DNA of 52,867 bases, taken from Flavobacterium sp. UBA2787 (GTDB lineage: Bacteria; Bacteroidota; Bacteroidia; Flavobacteriales; Flavobacteriaceae). The notes beneath the pieces were generated by a model. The model was not told where the DNA came from, searched no databases, and saw only the letters and a program-made list of their open reading frames with translations. Shown here piece after piece: positions 24,450 to 32,442 of this stretch. Each line of letters starts with the position of its first letter. Positions within the stretch are counted from its first letter, which is position 1. The stretch is from positions 1 to 52,867 of the forward strand of contig DEHZ01000006.1 in assembly GCA_002352205.1 (NCBI GenBank), written 5' to 3'. The position numbers and the translations under genes are program-made.

Positions 24450-25322
24450 ATGAATACCAAAGGAAAATTAATTATTATTGGTGGAGCTGTTGATAAAGGC
24501 AGTTTTACTGAATCGAGTTTTGATAAAGACGTTTCGAAAAATATGAATTTTTTTGAAAAAGGAATCATCAAACGAATCATCGAAGAATCAAAACATAAAG
24601 AGAATTCACGGATTGAAGTTATTACGACCGCATCAAAAATCCCAAGAGAAGTTGGTCCTGAGTATGTTAAAGCTTTTCAATATTTGAATGCTTCCAACGT
24701 TGATGTACTGCATATTGAAAGACGTGAGCAAGCCGGTGACGAGGAAGTTTTAAAACGTATCAAAGCAGCAGACATTGTGATGTTTACGGGCGGAGATCAA
24801 CTTCGATTGTCATCTATTTTAGGCGGTTCTAAGTTGCATGACATCATTTTGGATAAATACAAAAATGAACATTTTATTTATGCAGGAACTTCGGCCGGAG
24901 CTGCGGCAGCATCCAATAATATGATTTATCAAGGAAGTAGTCACGAAGCACTTTTGAAAGGTGAAGTAAAAATCACCAGTGGTTTGGGCTTAATTGATGA
25001 TGTGATTATTGATACACATTTTGTTCAACGTGGCCGAATAGGTCGTTTGTTTCAAGCGGTTGTTGGAAATCCGAAAGTATTGGGAATTGGTTTAGGAGAA
25101 GATACCGGGCTTTTAATAACTAATAATACGAAAATGGAAGCTATCGGTTCCGGACTAGTAATTTTGGTTGATGGTCGTGAAATAAAAGATACAAATTTAA
25201 CGCAAGTTGAATTGGGTCAGCCTATTTCGATTAATCATTTAGTTACACACGTTTTGAGTATTCACGATACGTTCGATTTGAGTACGTTTAAAATGCACAT
25301 TCATTCTTCACAATATATTTAA
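24450..25322 (+). CDS. cphB: Cyanophycinase
   Basis: 290-residue serine exopeptidase of family S51 that hydrolyses cyanophycin to beta-Asp-Arg dipeptides. It has the N-terminal KLIIIGGAVDKGSF, FTGGDQLRLSSIL, the nucleophile elbow YAGTSAGAAAASNNMI (Ser148), SGLGLIDDVIIDTHFVQRGRIGRL (which includes the catalytic-site His region) and GLGEDTGLLI. No signal peptide is seen, so it acts in the cytoplasm on stored polymer. The next gene, 76 bases downstream, encodes the isoaspartyl peptidase that would split the dipeptide. Confidence 0.94.
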   Translation: MNTKGKLIIIGGAVDKGSFTESSFDKDVSKNMNFFEKGIIKRIIEESKHKENSRIEVITTASKIPREVGPEYVKAFQYLNASNVDVLHIERREQAGDEEVLKRIKAADIVMFTGGDQLRLSSILGGSKLHDIILDKYKNEHFIYAGTSAGAAAASNNMIYQGSSHEALLKGEVKITSGLGLIDDVIIDTHFVQRGRIGRLFQAVVGNPKVLGIGLGEDTGLLITNNTKMEAIGSGLVILVDGREIKDTNLTQVELGQPISINHLVTHVLSIHDTFDLSTFKMHIHSSQYI

Positions 25323-25325
25323 GAG

Positions 25326-25394
25326 GGTACATGGTTATGGGTAAAAGGTAATTGGTATTTCCTTTCACCCATTTCCCATTACTCATTACCATAA
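25326..25394. repeat. Degenerate short repeats between cphB and isoaspartyl peptidase
   Basis: The gap is made of variants of GGTAATGGGTAATGG and its complement (atgggtaaaaggtaattgg on the left, cacccatttcccattac on the right), forming an imperfect inverted repeat. This class of low-complexity filler is common between flavobacterial genes. No promoter is apparent in it. Confidence 0.5.
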
Positions 25395-25398
25395 AAAA

Positions 25399-26241
25399 AT
25401 GAAAATAATAATTCACGGCGGATTTTTCTCCGAATCATCAACCAATCTTGAAACAAAAATTGCTAAACAAAAAGCATTAATTCAGATTGTAAGAGATTCT
25501 TATGACTATTTACAAATACATTCTGCTTTAGAAACTGTTGTTTATGCTGTTTCGTTGTTGGAAGACGACGAATTGTTTAATGCCGGAATTGGTTCGCAAA
25601 TTCAAAGTGACGGCAAAATCAGAATGAGTGCCGCTTTGATGGACGGAACTTCGATGAAAATGAGTGGTGTAATTAATATTGAAGAAGTGAAAAATCCCAT
25701 TCAAGTTGCCGAAGTTTTAATGAATGTAGATGATCGAATTTTGGGTGGAAGCGGAGCAACAAACTTTGCAAGAAAGCATGGTTTTGAAGCTTTTTCAACT
25801 GAAATTCCACAACGCAAAGCAGAATATGAGGCAAAATTGAAATCATTAGGAACAGGAACTGTAGGCTGTGTAGCGTTAGATAATGATGGAAAAATTGCGG
25901 TTGCGACTTCTACTGGCGGAAAAGGTTTTGAAATTCCGGGACGTGTTTCTGATTCGGCAACGATAGCCGGAAATTATGCCAATGAATTTTGTGGTGTAAG
26001 TCTAACCGGTGTTGGCGAAGATATTGTGAGTGGGGCAGTGGCAACCAAAATTGTAACACGCGTAACCGATGGTTTTTCAATTGAAGCTGCTTTTGAGAAA
26101 ACTTTCAATGAACTAAAACCTTTCGACGGTTTTGCCGGAGCAATCGCGATTGATAGCAAAGGAAATATTTTTCATCAAGATTCGCATCCAAGTATGGTTT
26201 TTGCTAGTTTTGATGGAGAAAATGTAGAAGTTTTTGGATAG
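25399..26241 (+). CDS. Isoaspartyl peptidase / plant-type L-asparaginase
   Basis: 280-residue Ntn hydrolase. The self-cleavage and nucleophile motif is GTGTVGCVALD with Thr154, predicting alpha (about 153 residues) and beta (about 127) chains after autoproteolysis. Also present are MKIIIHGGFF at the N terminus, NAGIGSQIQ, GGSGATNFA, RVSDSATIAG and SLTGVGEDIVS. The family releases aspartate from beta-aspartyl dipeptides. Placed after cyanophycinase, its likely job is to split beta-Asp-Arg into Asp and Arg, completing cyanophycin breakdown. It is probably cotranscribed with cphB. Confidence 0.92.
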   Translation: MKIIIHGGFFSESSTNLETKIAKQKALIQIVRDSYDYLQIHSALETVVYAVSLLEDDELFNAGIGSQIQSDGKIRMSAALMDGTSMKMSGVINIEEVKNPIQVAEVLMNVDDRILGGSGATNFARKHGFEAFSTEIPQRKAEYEAKLKSLGTGTVGCVALDNDGKIAVATSTGGKGFEIPGRVSDSATIAGNYANEFCGVSLTGVGEDIVSGAVATKIVTRVTDGFSIEAAFEKTFNELKPFDGFAGAIAIDSKGNIFHQDSHPSMVFASFDGENVEVFG

Positions 26242-26317
26242 TTTTCATAATAATCCATCTAAAAAAATAATTGAAAAATACCTATTTATAGGGATGTTTT
26301 GGTATTATTCTATACAC

Positions 26318-26325
26318 TAACTTTG
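26318..26325 (+). promoter_or_regulatory. TAnnTTTG promoter element of a candidate small RNA
   Basis: TAACTTTG, exact consensus, with TTG at 26299-26301 placed 16 bases upstream as a possible -33 element. No ORF follows it. Confidence 0.5.
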
Positions 26326-26331
26326 TTGAAG

Positions 26332-26421
26332 TTAATTTGTTAATTAATAACTCTAACCGTGTTAGTAGTTTTTGGAAATTTAGAAGAAAGTCCTTGTAGT
26401 GGGGGCTTTCTTTGTTTTTTA
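26332..26421 (+). ncRNA. Candidate small RNA with two hairpins
   Basis: Between the isoaspartyl peptidase gene and the convergent response-regulator gene lies a promoter, then about 90 bases without an ORF that contain two structures. The first is a hairpin ACTCTAAC/GTTAGTAGT around loop CGT (26351-26370, one bulged T). The second is an intrinsic terminator, AAGAAAGTCC (26385-26394) with GGGCTTTCTT (26404-26413), followed by a T-rich tract. The T tract is only on the plus strand, so the terminator does not serve the minus-strand neighbour. The transcript start is inferred from the -7 box. Confidence 0.4.
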
Positions 26422-26426
26422 ATACA

Positions 26427-27038
26427 TCAAAAATCATATTTTCGTTCCACTGCAAACCGAATCAAATCTGTTTTTCCGTGAATGTTGATTTTTTTGATGA
26501 TATTTTTTCGGTGAGTGTCAACCGTTGTTTTACCAATGAATAAAGTATCAGCAATTTCTTGAGATGTTTTGCCTTCACCGATGAGTTGTAGAATTTCTTT
26601 TTCGCGTTTGCTAAGTATTATTTCTTCTTTGGTTAGCGAATCGTGGGTTGTAATCGCATCATCAAAATAAATTCCTCCTTTTGCAACAGTTCTGATGGCT
26701 TCTAGTACTTTTTTTAACGAAGAATTTTTAAGAATATATCCTTTTGCTCCGGCAATTTGCATTTGACTAATGGCTTCGGTTTGTTCAAACATGCTAAAGC
26801 CAATAACTTTTGTTTCAGGAAAATTTTCCATGATAGCTTTGGTGGCACAAATTCCGTCACATTTTGGCATTCGGATGTCTGTTAAAACAATATCAGGTCT
26901 TTTTCGCTTTACAATTTCTATTAATTCTTCACCATCATTTGCTTCGCCAATAACTTCTATGTCAGACTCAAATTCAATCATGAGTTTGATTCCGTCAATT
27001 AAAGCTTGATGATCTTCTGCAATTACGATTCGTATCAT
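26427..27038 (-). CDS. Response regulator, NarL/FixJ family
   Basis: 203-residue two-component regulator. The receiver domain has VIAEDHQALIDGI, the phospho-acceptor in DIVLTDIRMPKCDG (Asp near residue 54) and AKGYILKNS. The C-terminal LuxR-type helix-turn-helix has LSKREKEILQLIGEGKTSQE and TTVDTHRKNIIKKINI. It overlaps the 3' end of the histidine kinase gene by 4 bases, so the two form a kinase-regulator pair. Target genes are unknown. Confidence 0.93.
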   Translation of the reverse strand: MIRIVIAEDHQALIDGIKLMIEFESDIEVIGEANDGEELIEIVKRKRPDIVLTDIRMPKCDGICATKAIMENFPETKVIGFSMFEQTEAISQMQIAGAKGYILKNSSLKKVLEAIRTVAKGGIYFDDAITTHDSLTKEEIILSKREKEILQLIGEGKTSQEIADTLFIGKTTVDTHRKNIIKKINIHGKTDLIRFAVERKYDF

Positions 27039-28837
27039 AGTGGAATATCAATTATAATAGTTGTTCCTTTATTTTTGATGGTATCAATAGAAAAAGTTCC
27101 GCCCATTTGTTCTACTTTCTTTTCAATGTTTTTCAGTCCCATTCCATCACTTGATTTTACAGCTTTTGGATCAAAACCAATTCCGTTATCTTCAATGATT
27201 AAGTTGATATCTGTTCCATTGTGTTGTGTTAAATAAATGTTTACTTCACTTGCTTTGGCATGTTTAATAATGTTGGTACACAACTCCTGAATCATTCTGA
27301 ATAGACTAACTTCTAATTTATTATCTAATCTGTCTTTTAAGCCAAAAGGGATAACATTCATTTCCAAAAGGTTTAAAACACTCATTTTATCGGCCATTTT
27401 TTTGACAGCTGGAACCAAACCTTCATTTCCAACTATGCCTGAATTTTTAAAATGTGCCATATCACGCACTTTTTGATAGGCTTCTTCAATTAAATGATCC
27501 GTTTTTTCGTAGAGTTTGTTTTCTTCGTCAATTAATCCTTCCTTTTGACGTTTTAAATTTTGGAAGTTTAGCTTTAAAGTTGCCAACATACTTCCTAAAT
27601 TGTCATGGAGTTCATTGGCCATTTTTATTCGCTCATTTTCCTGACTTTCCAACATTAAATCAATATTTTGAAGTTCATGTTCTTTTAATGTTGTGGCTAA
27701 TTTTTGTTTTTCTAGTAGTTTTTCTTGTTCGGCAATTAGTTGCTTCTTTTTTGCATTTTTAATTGTTAATAATGAAATCAAGATTATAGAAATTAAAACA
27801 CCAATTAAAACAAAAAGCACTAAGAGGTTAATTTTACGTTTACTTTCTAACAAACTATTTTGATTTTTTAAAGATATGTTTTCAAGGTCTTTTTCTTTGG
27901 TTTCATAGAAAATTTGTAGTTCAGACACTTTAATATCCTGCATTTCTGCGTTTATTTTGTCTTCAAGAATTTTGTATTCAAAAAGATTATTATAAGCGTT
28001 TTCATAATCACCTAGAGCTTCATAATTAAAAGAAATAAATTTATGAATTAAACTTTTTGTTTTATTTCTATACTTTTTAATATCTATTTCTTGGGCTTTG
28101 TTTAAAAAATCAATTGCTTTTTTGTGTTCACCTTTATAGTAATAAGCTCCAGCAATATTTATATAATTTGTACACACTTCGTCAACATCATTGTTTTTGA
28201 TAGAAATATCTAGGTTTTTGTAGTAAAAATATAATGCAGAATCAGGTTTTGCTAGTCTTTCACTATACAATACGCCAAGATTATTGTTAATTGTTGAATA
28301 TGTTTGTTCATTAAAAGATTTGGTGTTGTGAGCTAGTGCTTTTTTAAAATATTTTTTACTTTCCTCCGGATTGTCAACAATATGCATGGAGGCCCAACTT
28401 TCATAGCCTTTTGCAATTAAATCATCTTTATCCATTTCTTTTGCAAACAAAATGTATTCTTGGATGAGGCCTTTAGCTTTTTCAAAAGTGTGTTTTTGAG
28501 TGCTAAATAAATATGCGATATCAAGAGTAACCTCCATGGCTTGCTCTTTTTGTCCGGCCGAGAGATAAGTTATTTCAGATTTTTTATAAAATTCAAAAGA
28601 TTTTCCGCTTTGGTTTTCATTACTATATGCTTTTGCGATATAACTGTAAGCTTTAGCCAACTCAGATTTATTTTTAAGTGATGTAAATGAGTTTAAATAT
28701 TTAATAGCACTATAATTTCTGCCTTCTAATAATAAACTGTCAACTTTTTGATAATTTGGTGATTGCGAAAAAACAAACCCACTCGTTATAAAAAAAATAA
28801 CAAGTGGGATTATTCTATTGATTTTTTTTAATTTCAT
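27035..28837 (-). CDS. TPR-containing sensor histidine kinase (HisKA_3 type)
   Basis: 600-residue kinase. It has an N-terminal signal sequence, then about 300 residues of tetratricopeptide-type helical repeats (SYIAKAYSNENQSGKSFEFY, NLGVLYSERLAKPDSALYFY, INIAGAYYYKGEHKKAIDFL) outside the membrane. One transmembrane helix lies near residues 335-358, followed by a coiled coil, the dimerisation helix with the phospho-His ELHDNLGSMLATLKLNFQNL (about residue 409), and an HATPase with LCTNIIKHAKASEV and IEDNGIGFDP. The layout is typical of Bacteroidetes NarX-like kinases. It is coupled to the response regulator downstream and overlaps the upstream gene by one base. Confidence 0.92.
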   Translation of the reverse strand: MKLKKINRIIPLVIFFITSGFVFSQSPNYQKVDSLLLEGRNYSAIKYLNSFTSLKNKSELAKAYSYIAKAYSNENQSGKSFEFYKKSEITYLSAGQKEQAMEVTLDIAYLFSTQKHTFEKAKGLIQEYILFAKEMDKDDLIAKGYESWASMHIVDNPEESKKYFKKALAHNTKSFNEQTYSTINNNLGVLYSERLAKPDSALYFYYKNLDISIKNNDVDEVCTNYINIAGAYYYKGEHKKAIDFLNKAQEIDIKKYRNKTKSLIHKFISFNYEALGDYENAYNNLFEYKILEDKINAEMQDIKVSELQIFYETKEKDLENISLKNQNSLLESKRKINLLVLFVLIGVLISIILISLLTIKNAKKKQLIAEQEKLLEKQKLATTLKEHELQNIDLMLESQENERIKMANELHDNLGSMLATLKLNFQNLKRQKEGLIDEENKLYEKTDHLIEEAYQKVRDMAHFKNSGIVGNEGLVPAVKKMADKMSVLNLLEMNVIPFGLKDRLDNKLEVSLFRMIQELCTNIIKHAKASEVNIYLTQHNGTDINLIIEDNGIGFDPKAVKSSDGMGLKNIEKKVEQMGGTFSIDTIKNKGTTIIIDIPL

Positions 28838-29319
28838 TACCTCTTAATAATACTCATTCCTACTGTTCTTGGTTTTCCTCCTAATATAGGATCCCCTTTT
28901 TGGTATGCTTCTGAAATATAATTACTTTTAATTTTTGCCATGCCATAATATTTGAAAATATCACTTTTAATTTCTCTAATATTATCTGCAGAAAGTAAAT
29001 TATCATGTACTAGCAAAAATAAAATTTCTGAATTTGATAAATCTAATTCAGGCACATTAACTTCAGAAATAATAGTATCAGTATTTAAATTTATATCCAG
29101 TTTATATTCATAGCTCGCCATTGCTTGAAATTCAGTTTCTGGCCTTTTTAAATTTACCATCAGAACATTTAATAAATGATTTTCGCTTAGTTTTACAGAT
29201 AAATTGTAAAAATCCAATTCATTTTTAGGCACAACATTCGCAGGAATGCCTATTTCGAGGGTCAAGATTTTGCTTATCTCGTTAGAATACCCAATTGCTG
29301 TGTAACGTACATCTGTCAT
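28837..29319 (-). CDS. Hypothetical protein leading the kinase operon
   Basis: 160-residue protein with no signal peptide or membrane helix and no motif I recognise. Its C-terminal part (GDPILGGKPRTVGMSIIKR) is Gly- and basic-rich; the middle is acidic with alternating beta strands. Its stop overlaps the first base of the histidine kinase start, so translation of the two is coupled and the protein may take part in the same signalling pathway. Function unknown. Confidence 0.6.
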   Translation of the reverse strand: MTDVRYTAIGYSNEISKILTLEIGIPANVVPKNELDFYNLSVKLSENHLLNVLMVNLKRPETEFQAMASYEYKLDINLNTDTIISEVNVPELDLSNSEILFLLVHDNLLSADNIREIKSDIFKYYGMAKIKSNYISEAYQKGDPILGGKPRTVGMSIIKR

Positions 29320-29368
29320 CGTATTTAGTTTTTAAGTTGGAGTCAAAAGTCGAAAGTAATTTACAAAA

Positions 29369-29394
29369 AAAAATCCCTACAAATAGGGATTTTT
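29369..29394 (-). terminator. Intrinsic terminator of the 62-residue membrane protein gene
   Basis: Perfect 11-bp stem AAAAATCCCTA (29369-29379) and TAGGGATTTTT (29384-29394), loop CAAA. The minus strand continues into a T run. It is positioned just after the stop at 29404. Confidence 0.85.
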
Positions 29395-29403
29395 ATATTT
29401 TGA

Positions 29404-29592
29404 TTATTTTTTTAAATACATTTTGATGAGAAACAATAAAAATATAAAAAAAAGAAAGCTCAAAAGCACTTTAAAACTTCCTTTGTAATGCAGTTTATGA
29501 AGTGGCACATCTTTTCGGTACACATAAATCATTACCGCAATAAAACATACTACAAAGAAACCTGCAAAGATCATCTGACCGGTTGAAAACAT
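29404..29592 (-). CDS. Small two-helix membrane protein
   Basis: 62 residues with two predicted transmembrane helices (TGQMIFAGFFVVCFIAVMIY and FKVLLSFLFFIFLLFLIKMY) joined by a short basic loop (RKDVPLHKLHYKGS) and ending in KK. It is monocistronic with its own terminator. I recall similar small proteins in flavobacterial genomes, but no function. Confidence 0.65.
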   Translation of the reverse strand: MFSTGQMIFAGFFVVCFIAVMIYVYRKDVPLHKLHYKGSFKVLLSFLFFIFLLFLIKMYLKK

Positions 29593-29690
29593 AACTTTAA
29601 TTTTTCAACAAAAATAGTTAATTGTTTTTGAATAGCTCTTTCAAACCACATTCAAAAAACAGTTATTTTTATCGAAATAAATTAGAAAGT

Positions 29691-30074
29691 ATGCAAAAAC
29701 AAATTTCAGCCGTTAAAGAATTTCATACGGCATTCGGATTAGGTTTTAAAGAAGAACCAACTATAAATTTAGGTGAAAACAAAAATTTACTTCGTTTTAA
29801 TTTGATGAAAGAAGAAAACGAAGAATATTTAGAAGCTGCAATGAATAATGATATTGTTGAAGTTGCAGATGCGTTGGGCGACATGCTTTATATTTTATGC
29901 GGAACAATTATCGAACACGGTTTGCAACACAAAATCGAAGAAGTGTTCGACGAAATTCAACGCAGCAATATGAGCAAATTAGGCGAAAACGGAAAACCAA
30001 TTTACCGTGAAGACGGAAAAGTTTTAAAAGGACCAAATTACTTTAAACCAAATTTTGAAGCCATTCTAAAATAA
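29691..30074 (+). CDS. MazG-like nucleotide pyrophosphohydrolase
   Basis: 127-residue all-alpha NTP pyrophosphohydrolase (MazG/HisE-like). The metal-binding pattern is visible as KEENEEYLEA and VEVADALGDMLYI, the EExxE and ExxD pair. The tail (SNMSKLGENGKPIYREDGKVL then GPNYFKPN) is typical of the phosphoribosyl-ATP pyrophosphohydrolase-like phage and bacterial group. It probably hydrolyses a (d)NTP to the monophosphate, as in house-cleaning or nucleotide-pool control. The frame is open to 29622, but the ATG at 29691 matches the family N terminus. Confidence 0.82.
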   Translation: MQKQISAVKEFHTAFGLGFKEEPTINLGENKNLLRFNLMKEENEEYLEAAMNNDIVEVADALGDMLYILCGTIIEHGLQHKIEEVFDEIQRSNMSKLGENGKPIYREDGKVLKGPNYFKPNFEAILK

Positions 30075-30079
30075 AAAAT

Positions 30080-30116
30080 CAGTTGTCGGTATCCATAATC
30101 AGATAACCGACAACTG
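30080..30116. repeat. Intergenic inverted repeat (possible terminator)
   Basis: Perfect 11-bp arms CAGTTGTCGGT (30080-30090) and ACCGACAACTG (30106-30116), with ATC/GAT extending the stem inwards. It lies between convergent genes but without a T run. A related GTCAGTTATCAG fragment occurs at about 33108-33119, so this may be a dispersed repeat family. Confidence 0.55.
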
Positions 30117-30124
30117 TCAACCGA

Positions 30125-31192
30125 CTAAACTTTAACCGTCCAACCAAACGTATCTTCAGCTAATTTATATTGGATGTTAGTCAATTTTTCTTTTAGTTGA
30201 GAAGCATACGAATTTTCCATTTTAGGTAATTCATAATACGTATCTTGATAGGAGAAACCTACAATCGGATTTACAACTGCAGCCGTTCCTGCACCAAAGA
30301 TTTCTTTTAGAGAACCATCTTTTGCGGCTTCAATTAATTCTGAAACCAAAACCGAACGAACTTCCACTTCAATTCCGTCACGTCTTGCTATATCAATTAA
30401 ACTTTTACGTGTAACCCCATCCAAAATTCGTTCTCCGGTTGGTGCTGTATATAAGGTATCATTTATTCGAAAGAAAACATTCATCGTTCCGGCTTCTTCC
30501 AATTTGGTATGCGTAGCATCGTCTGTCCAAATAATTTGCTGAAAACCTCTTTCATTTGCTAATTTCGTTGGATAAAATTGAGCTGAATAATTTCCGGCAG
30601 CTTTTGCAGCACCAATTCCGCCGTTTGCTGCACGACTGTAATGTTCAGCGATAATCACTTTCACTTCCCCCGAATAATACGAACGAGCAGGTGAGAGAAT
30701 AATCATAAATCTGTATTGCGTTGAAGGTTGTGCAATTACACCCGAACCAATTGCAATCATAAAAGGTCTGATATATAAGGTGTTTCCTTTTCCTTTTTTT
30801 ACCCATTCACGTTCTAAATCTAAAATAGCTTTTAATCCGCCAATAAAAATATCTTCGGTTACTTCCGGCATAGCCAAACGTTTAGCAGAATGATTAAAGC
30901 GTTTAAAATTTTCATCGGGTCTAAACATCCAAACATCATCACTTTCATCTTTGTAGGCTTTCATTCCTTCAAAAATCGCTTGACCATAATGAAAAACTTT
31001 TGCCGATGGGTCAATCATAAACGGTTCATACGGTTTGATAATCGGTTTTTGCCAAGCACCATCTTTAAAATCGCACATCAACATGTGATCTGTGAAAATA
31101 TTTCCAAAAGTGAGGTTTTCAAAATCTACACTACTGATTTTTGATGTTGAAGCTTTAACTATATCGATTTCGTTAATAAGATTTGAACTCAT
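30125..31192 (-). CDS. ilvE: Branched-chain amino acid aminotransferase
   Basis: 355-residue fold-type IV PLP enzyme catalysing the last step of leucine, isoleucine and valine synthesis and the first step of their breakdown. Recognisable are FHYGQAIFEGMKAYK, FRPDENFKRFNHSAKRL, YIRPFMIAIG, the Schiff-base lysine region GGIGAAKAAGNYSAQ, and EIFGAGTAAVVNPIVGF. The length is that of the longer BCAT group. The neighbours are unrelated, so it is probably monocistronic. Confidence 0.95.
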   Translation of the reverse strand: MSSNLINEIDIVKASTSKISSVDFENLTFGNIFTDHMLMCDFKDGAWQKPIIKPYEPFMIDPSAKVFHYGQAIFEGMKAYKDESDDVWMFRPDENFKRFNHSAKRLAMPEVTEDIFIGGLKAILDLEREWVKKGKGNTLYIRPFMIAIGSGVIAQPSTQYRFMIILSPARSYYSGEVKVIIAEHYSRAANGGIGAAKAAGNYSAQFYPTKLANERGFQQIIWTDDATHTKLEEAGTMNVFFRINDTLYTAPTGERILDGVTRKSLIDIARRDGIEVEVRSVLVSELIEAAKDGSLKEIFGAGTAAVVNPIVGFSYQDTYYELPKMENSYASQLKEKLTNIQYKLAEDTFGWTVKV

Positions 31193-31489
31193 TTAAATAT
31201 GATTTTATTATAAAAATTTAAATTAAATTGTTGATAAACAGTGTTTTACGATTTTAATTAGTAAAAAAGCAAAAAGAGGTTTATGATTTGGCTAAAATAT
31301 AAAAAAAACAGTAATTTTTTGAATGTTTTATAAAAACATCACAAAAACAAACCACTTTTTTAAATTTCTTTAAACTGAATATAAATTAATGAGAATTTAG
31401 CATTTTGAACTAAAATTTTTTGGAAATTTAATCTGAAAAGAATTAAACTACTTATTTTTGTGTTTCAATTAAAAAAGTAAAAAATAAAG
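31193..31489. other. AT-rich intergenic region between ilvE and DUF4920 gene
   Basis: 297 bases upstream of two divergent genes. I see no ORF, no strong hairpin and no repeat. The only recognisable element is the TAnnTTTG box at its right end. Confidence 0.5.
31453..31460 (+). promoter_or_regulatory. TAnnTTTG promoter element
   Basis: TATTTTTG, exact match, 30 bases upstream of the DUF4920 gene that starts a compact cluster running to 33102. Confidence 0.6.
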
Positions 31490-31987
31490 ATGATGAAGAA
31501 AATAATTCTAGTTGCGATTACCGTTTTTTTGATGGTTGCCTGTAAAAAAGAAGAAGTAAAAGAAGTTGCAGAAGTTAAAACTGAAAATTTCAAAACGTTT
31601 GGCGATTCAATTTCGGCTGATGGAGTGATTTCGAAAGAAGATTTATTAGCTAAATATGAAACCTTAAAAGAAGGTGATACCATTGAAGTTAAATTCCGTT
31701 CAGACATAAAAGATGTTTGTCAAAAGAAAGGTTGTTGGATGAACATGAGTTTAAACGAAGATAAAAATGCGTTTGTTCGTTTTAAAGATTATGGATTTTT
31801 TATGCCATTAAATGCTGCAGGAAGTGAAGCAATCGTAAACGGAAAAGCTTTCATATCTGTTGAAACGGTGGATGAATTGAAGCATTACGCCAAAGATGCA
31901 GGAAAATCACAAGCGGCCATCGATTCGATTACAGAACCAAAAGTTTCGTATTCGTTTTTATCAAATGGCGTATTAATTAAAGAATAA
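31490..31987 (+). CDS. DUF4920 domain lipoprotein
   Basis: 165-residue lipoprotein. The lipobox is FLMVACKKEE. The body is a DUF4920 domain, with the signature FGDSISADGVISKEDLLAKY, EGDTIEVKFRSDIKDVCQKK and GCWMNM, where two Cys lie six residues apart. Family members are small secreted Bacteroidetes proteins that look like metal- or redox-binding folds, without a known role. It overlaps the following gene by one base (TAATG), so the two are translationally coupled. Confidence 0.82.
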   Translation: MMKKIILVAITVFLMVACKKEEVKEVAEVKTENFKTFGDSISADGVISKEDLLAKYETLKEGDTIEVKFRSDIKDVCQKKGCWMNMSLNEDKNAFVRFKDYGFFMPLNAAGSEAIVNGKAFISVETVDELKHYAKDAGKSQAAIDSITEPKVSYSFLSNGVLIKE

Positions 31988-32439
31988 TGAAAAAATTTTT
32001 AGTTTTTGGATGTACGGTTTTATTCGTTTTTAGTTGTCAGAAAAGGACAGAATCTAATGATGAAAAAGTTGATTCTACGGCTACAATAGAAAAAAAGTCA
32101 TTTGAGATGTATGAGCTTTCCGAAATGGCATTGCTTATGGAACAAATGTATGTTGATAATGAACGATTGAAACAACGCATTGAAAAAGGCGAACCGGTGG
32201 GCGAATTCCCATCGCATTTTGCGGATATTCACAAAGCTATAATGACTGATCCATCCGAAAACGACCAATTTTTTAGAGATAACGCCAATCTATTTTTAAG
32301 AGCCCAGGAAATGATTTACAAAGATCCTGAAAATGCAAAAGAACATTATTCTAATGCTGTACAGACTTGCATTTCTTGTCACGAAGTAAAATGTTCCGGA
32401 CCAATTCCGAGAATTAAAAAACTACAACTCAAACCATAA
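31987..32439 (+). CDS. Lipoprotein with a single haem c motif
   Basis: 150-residue lipoprotein (lipobox FVFSCQKR). The middle is helical (EMALLMEQMYVDNERLKQRI, DIHKAIMTDPSENDQFF) and the C-terminal region holds one CxxCH motif, TCISCHEVKCSGP. The helical body followed by a C-terminal CxxCH recalls cytochrome c-prime-like proteins, so a covalently bound haem is plausible. Another Cys follows four residues later. It is coupled to the DUF4920 gene by a one-base overlap, which suggests a joint envelope function. Confidence 0.72.
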   Translation: MKKFLVFGCTVLFVFSCQKRTESNDEKVDSTATIEKKSFEMYELSEMALLMEQMYVDNERLKQRIEKGEPVGEFPSHFADIHKAIMTDPSENDQFFRDNANLFLRAQEMIYKDPENAKEHYSNAVQTCISCHEVKCSGPIPRIKKLQLKP

Positions 32440-32442
32440 AAT

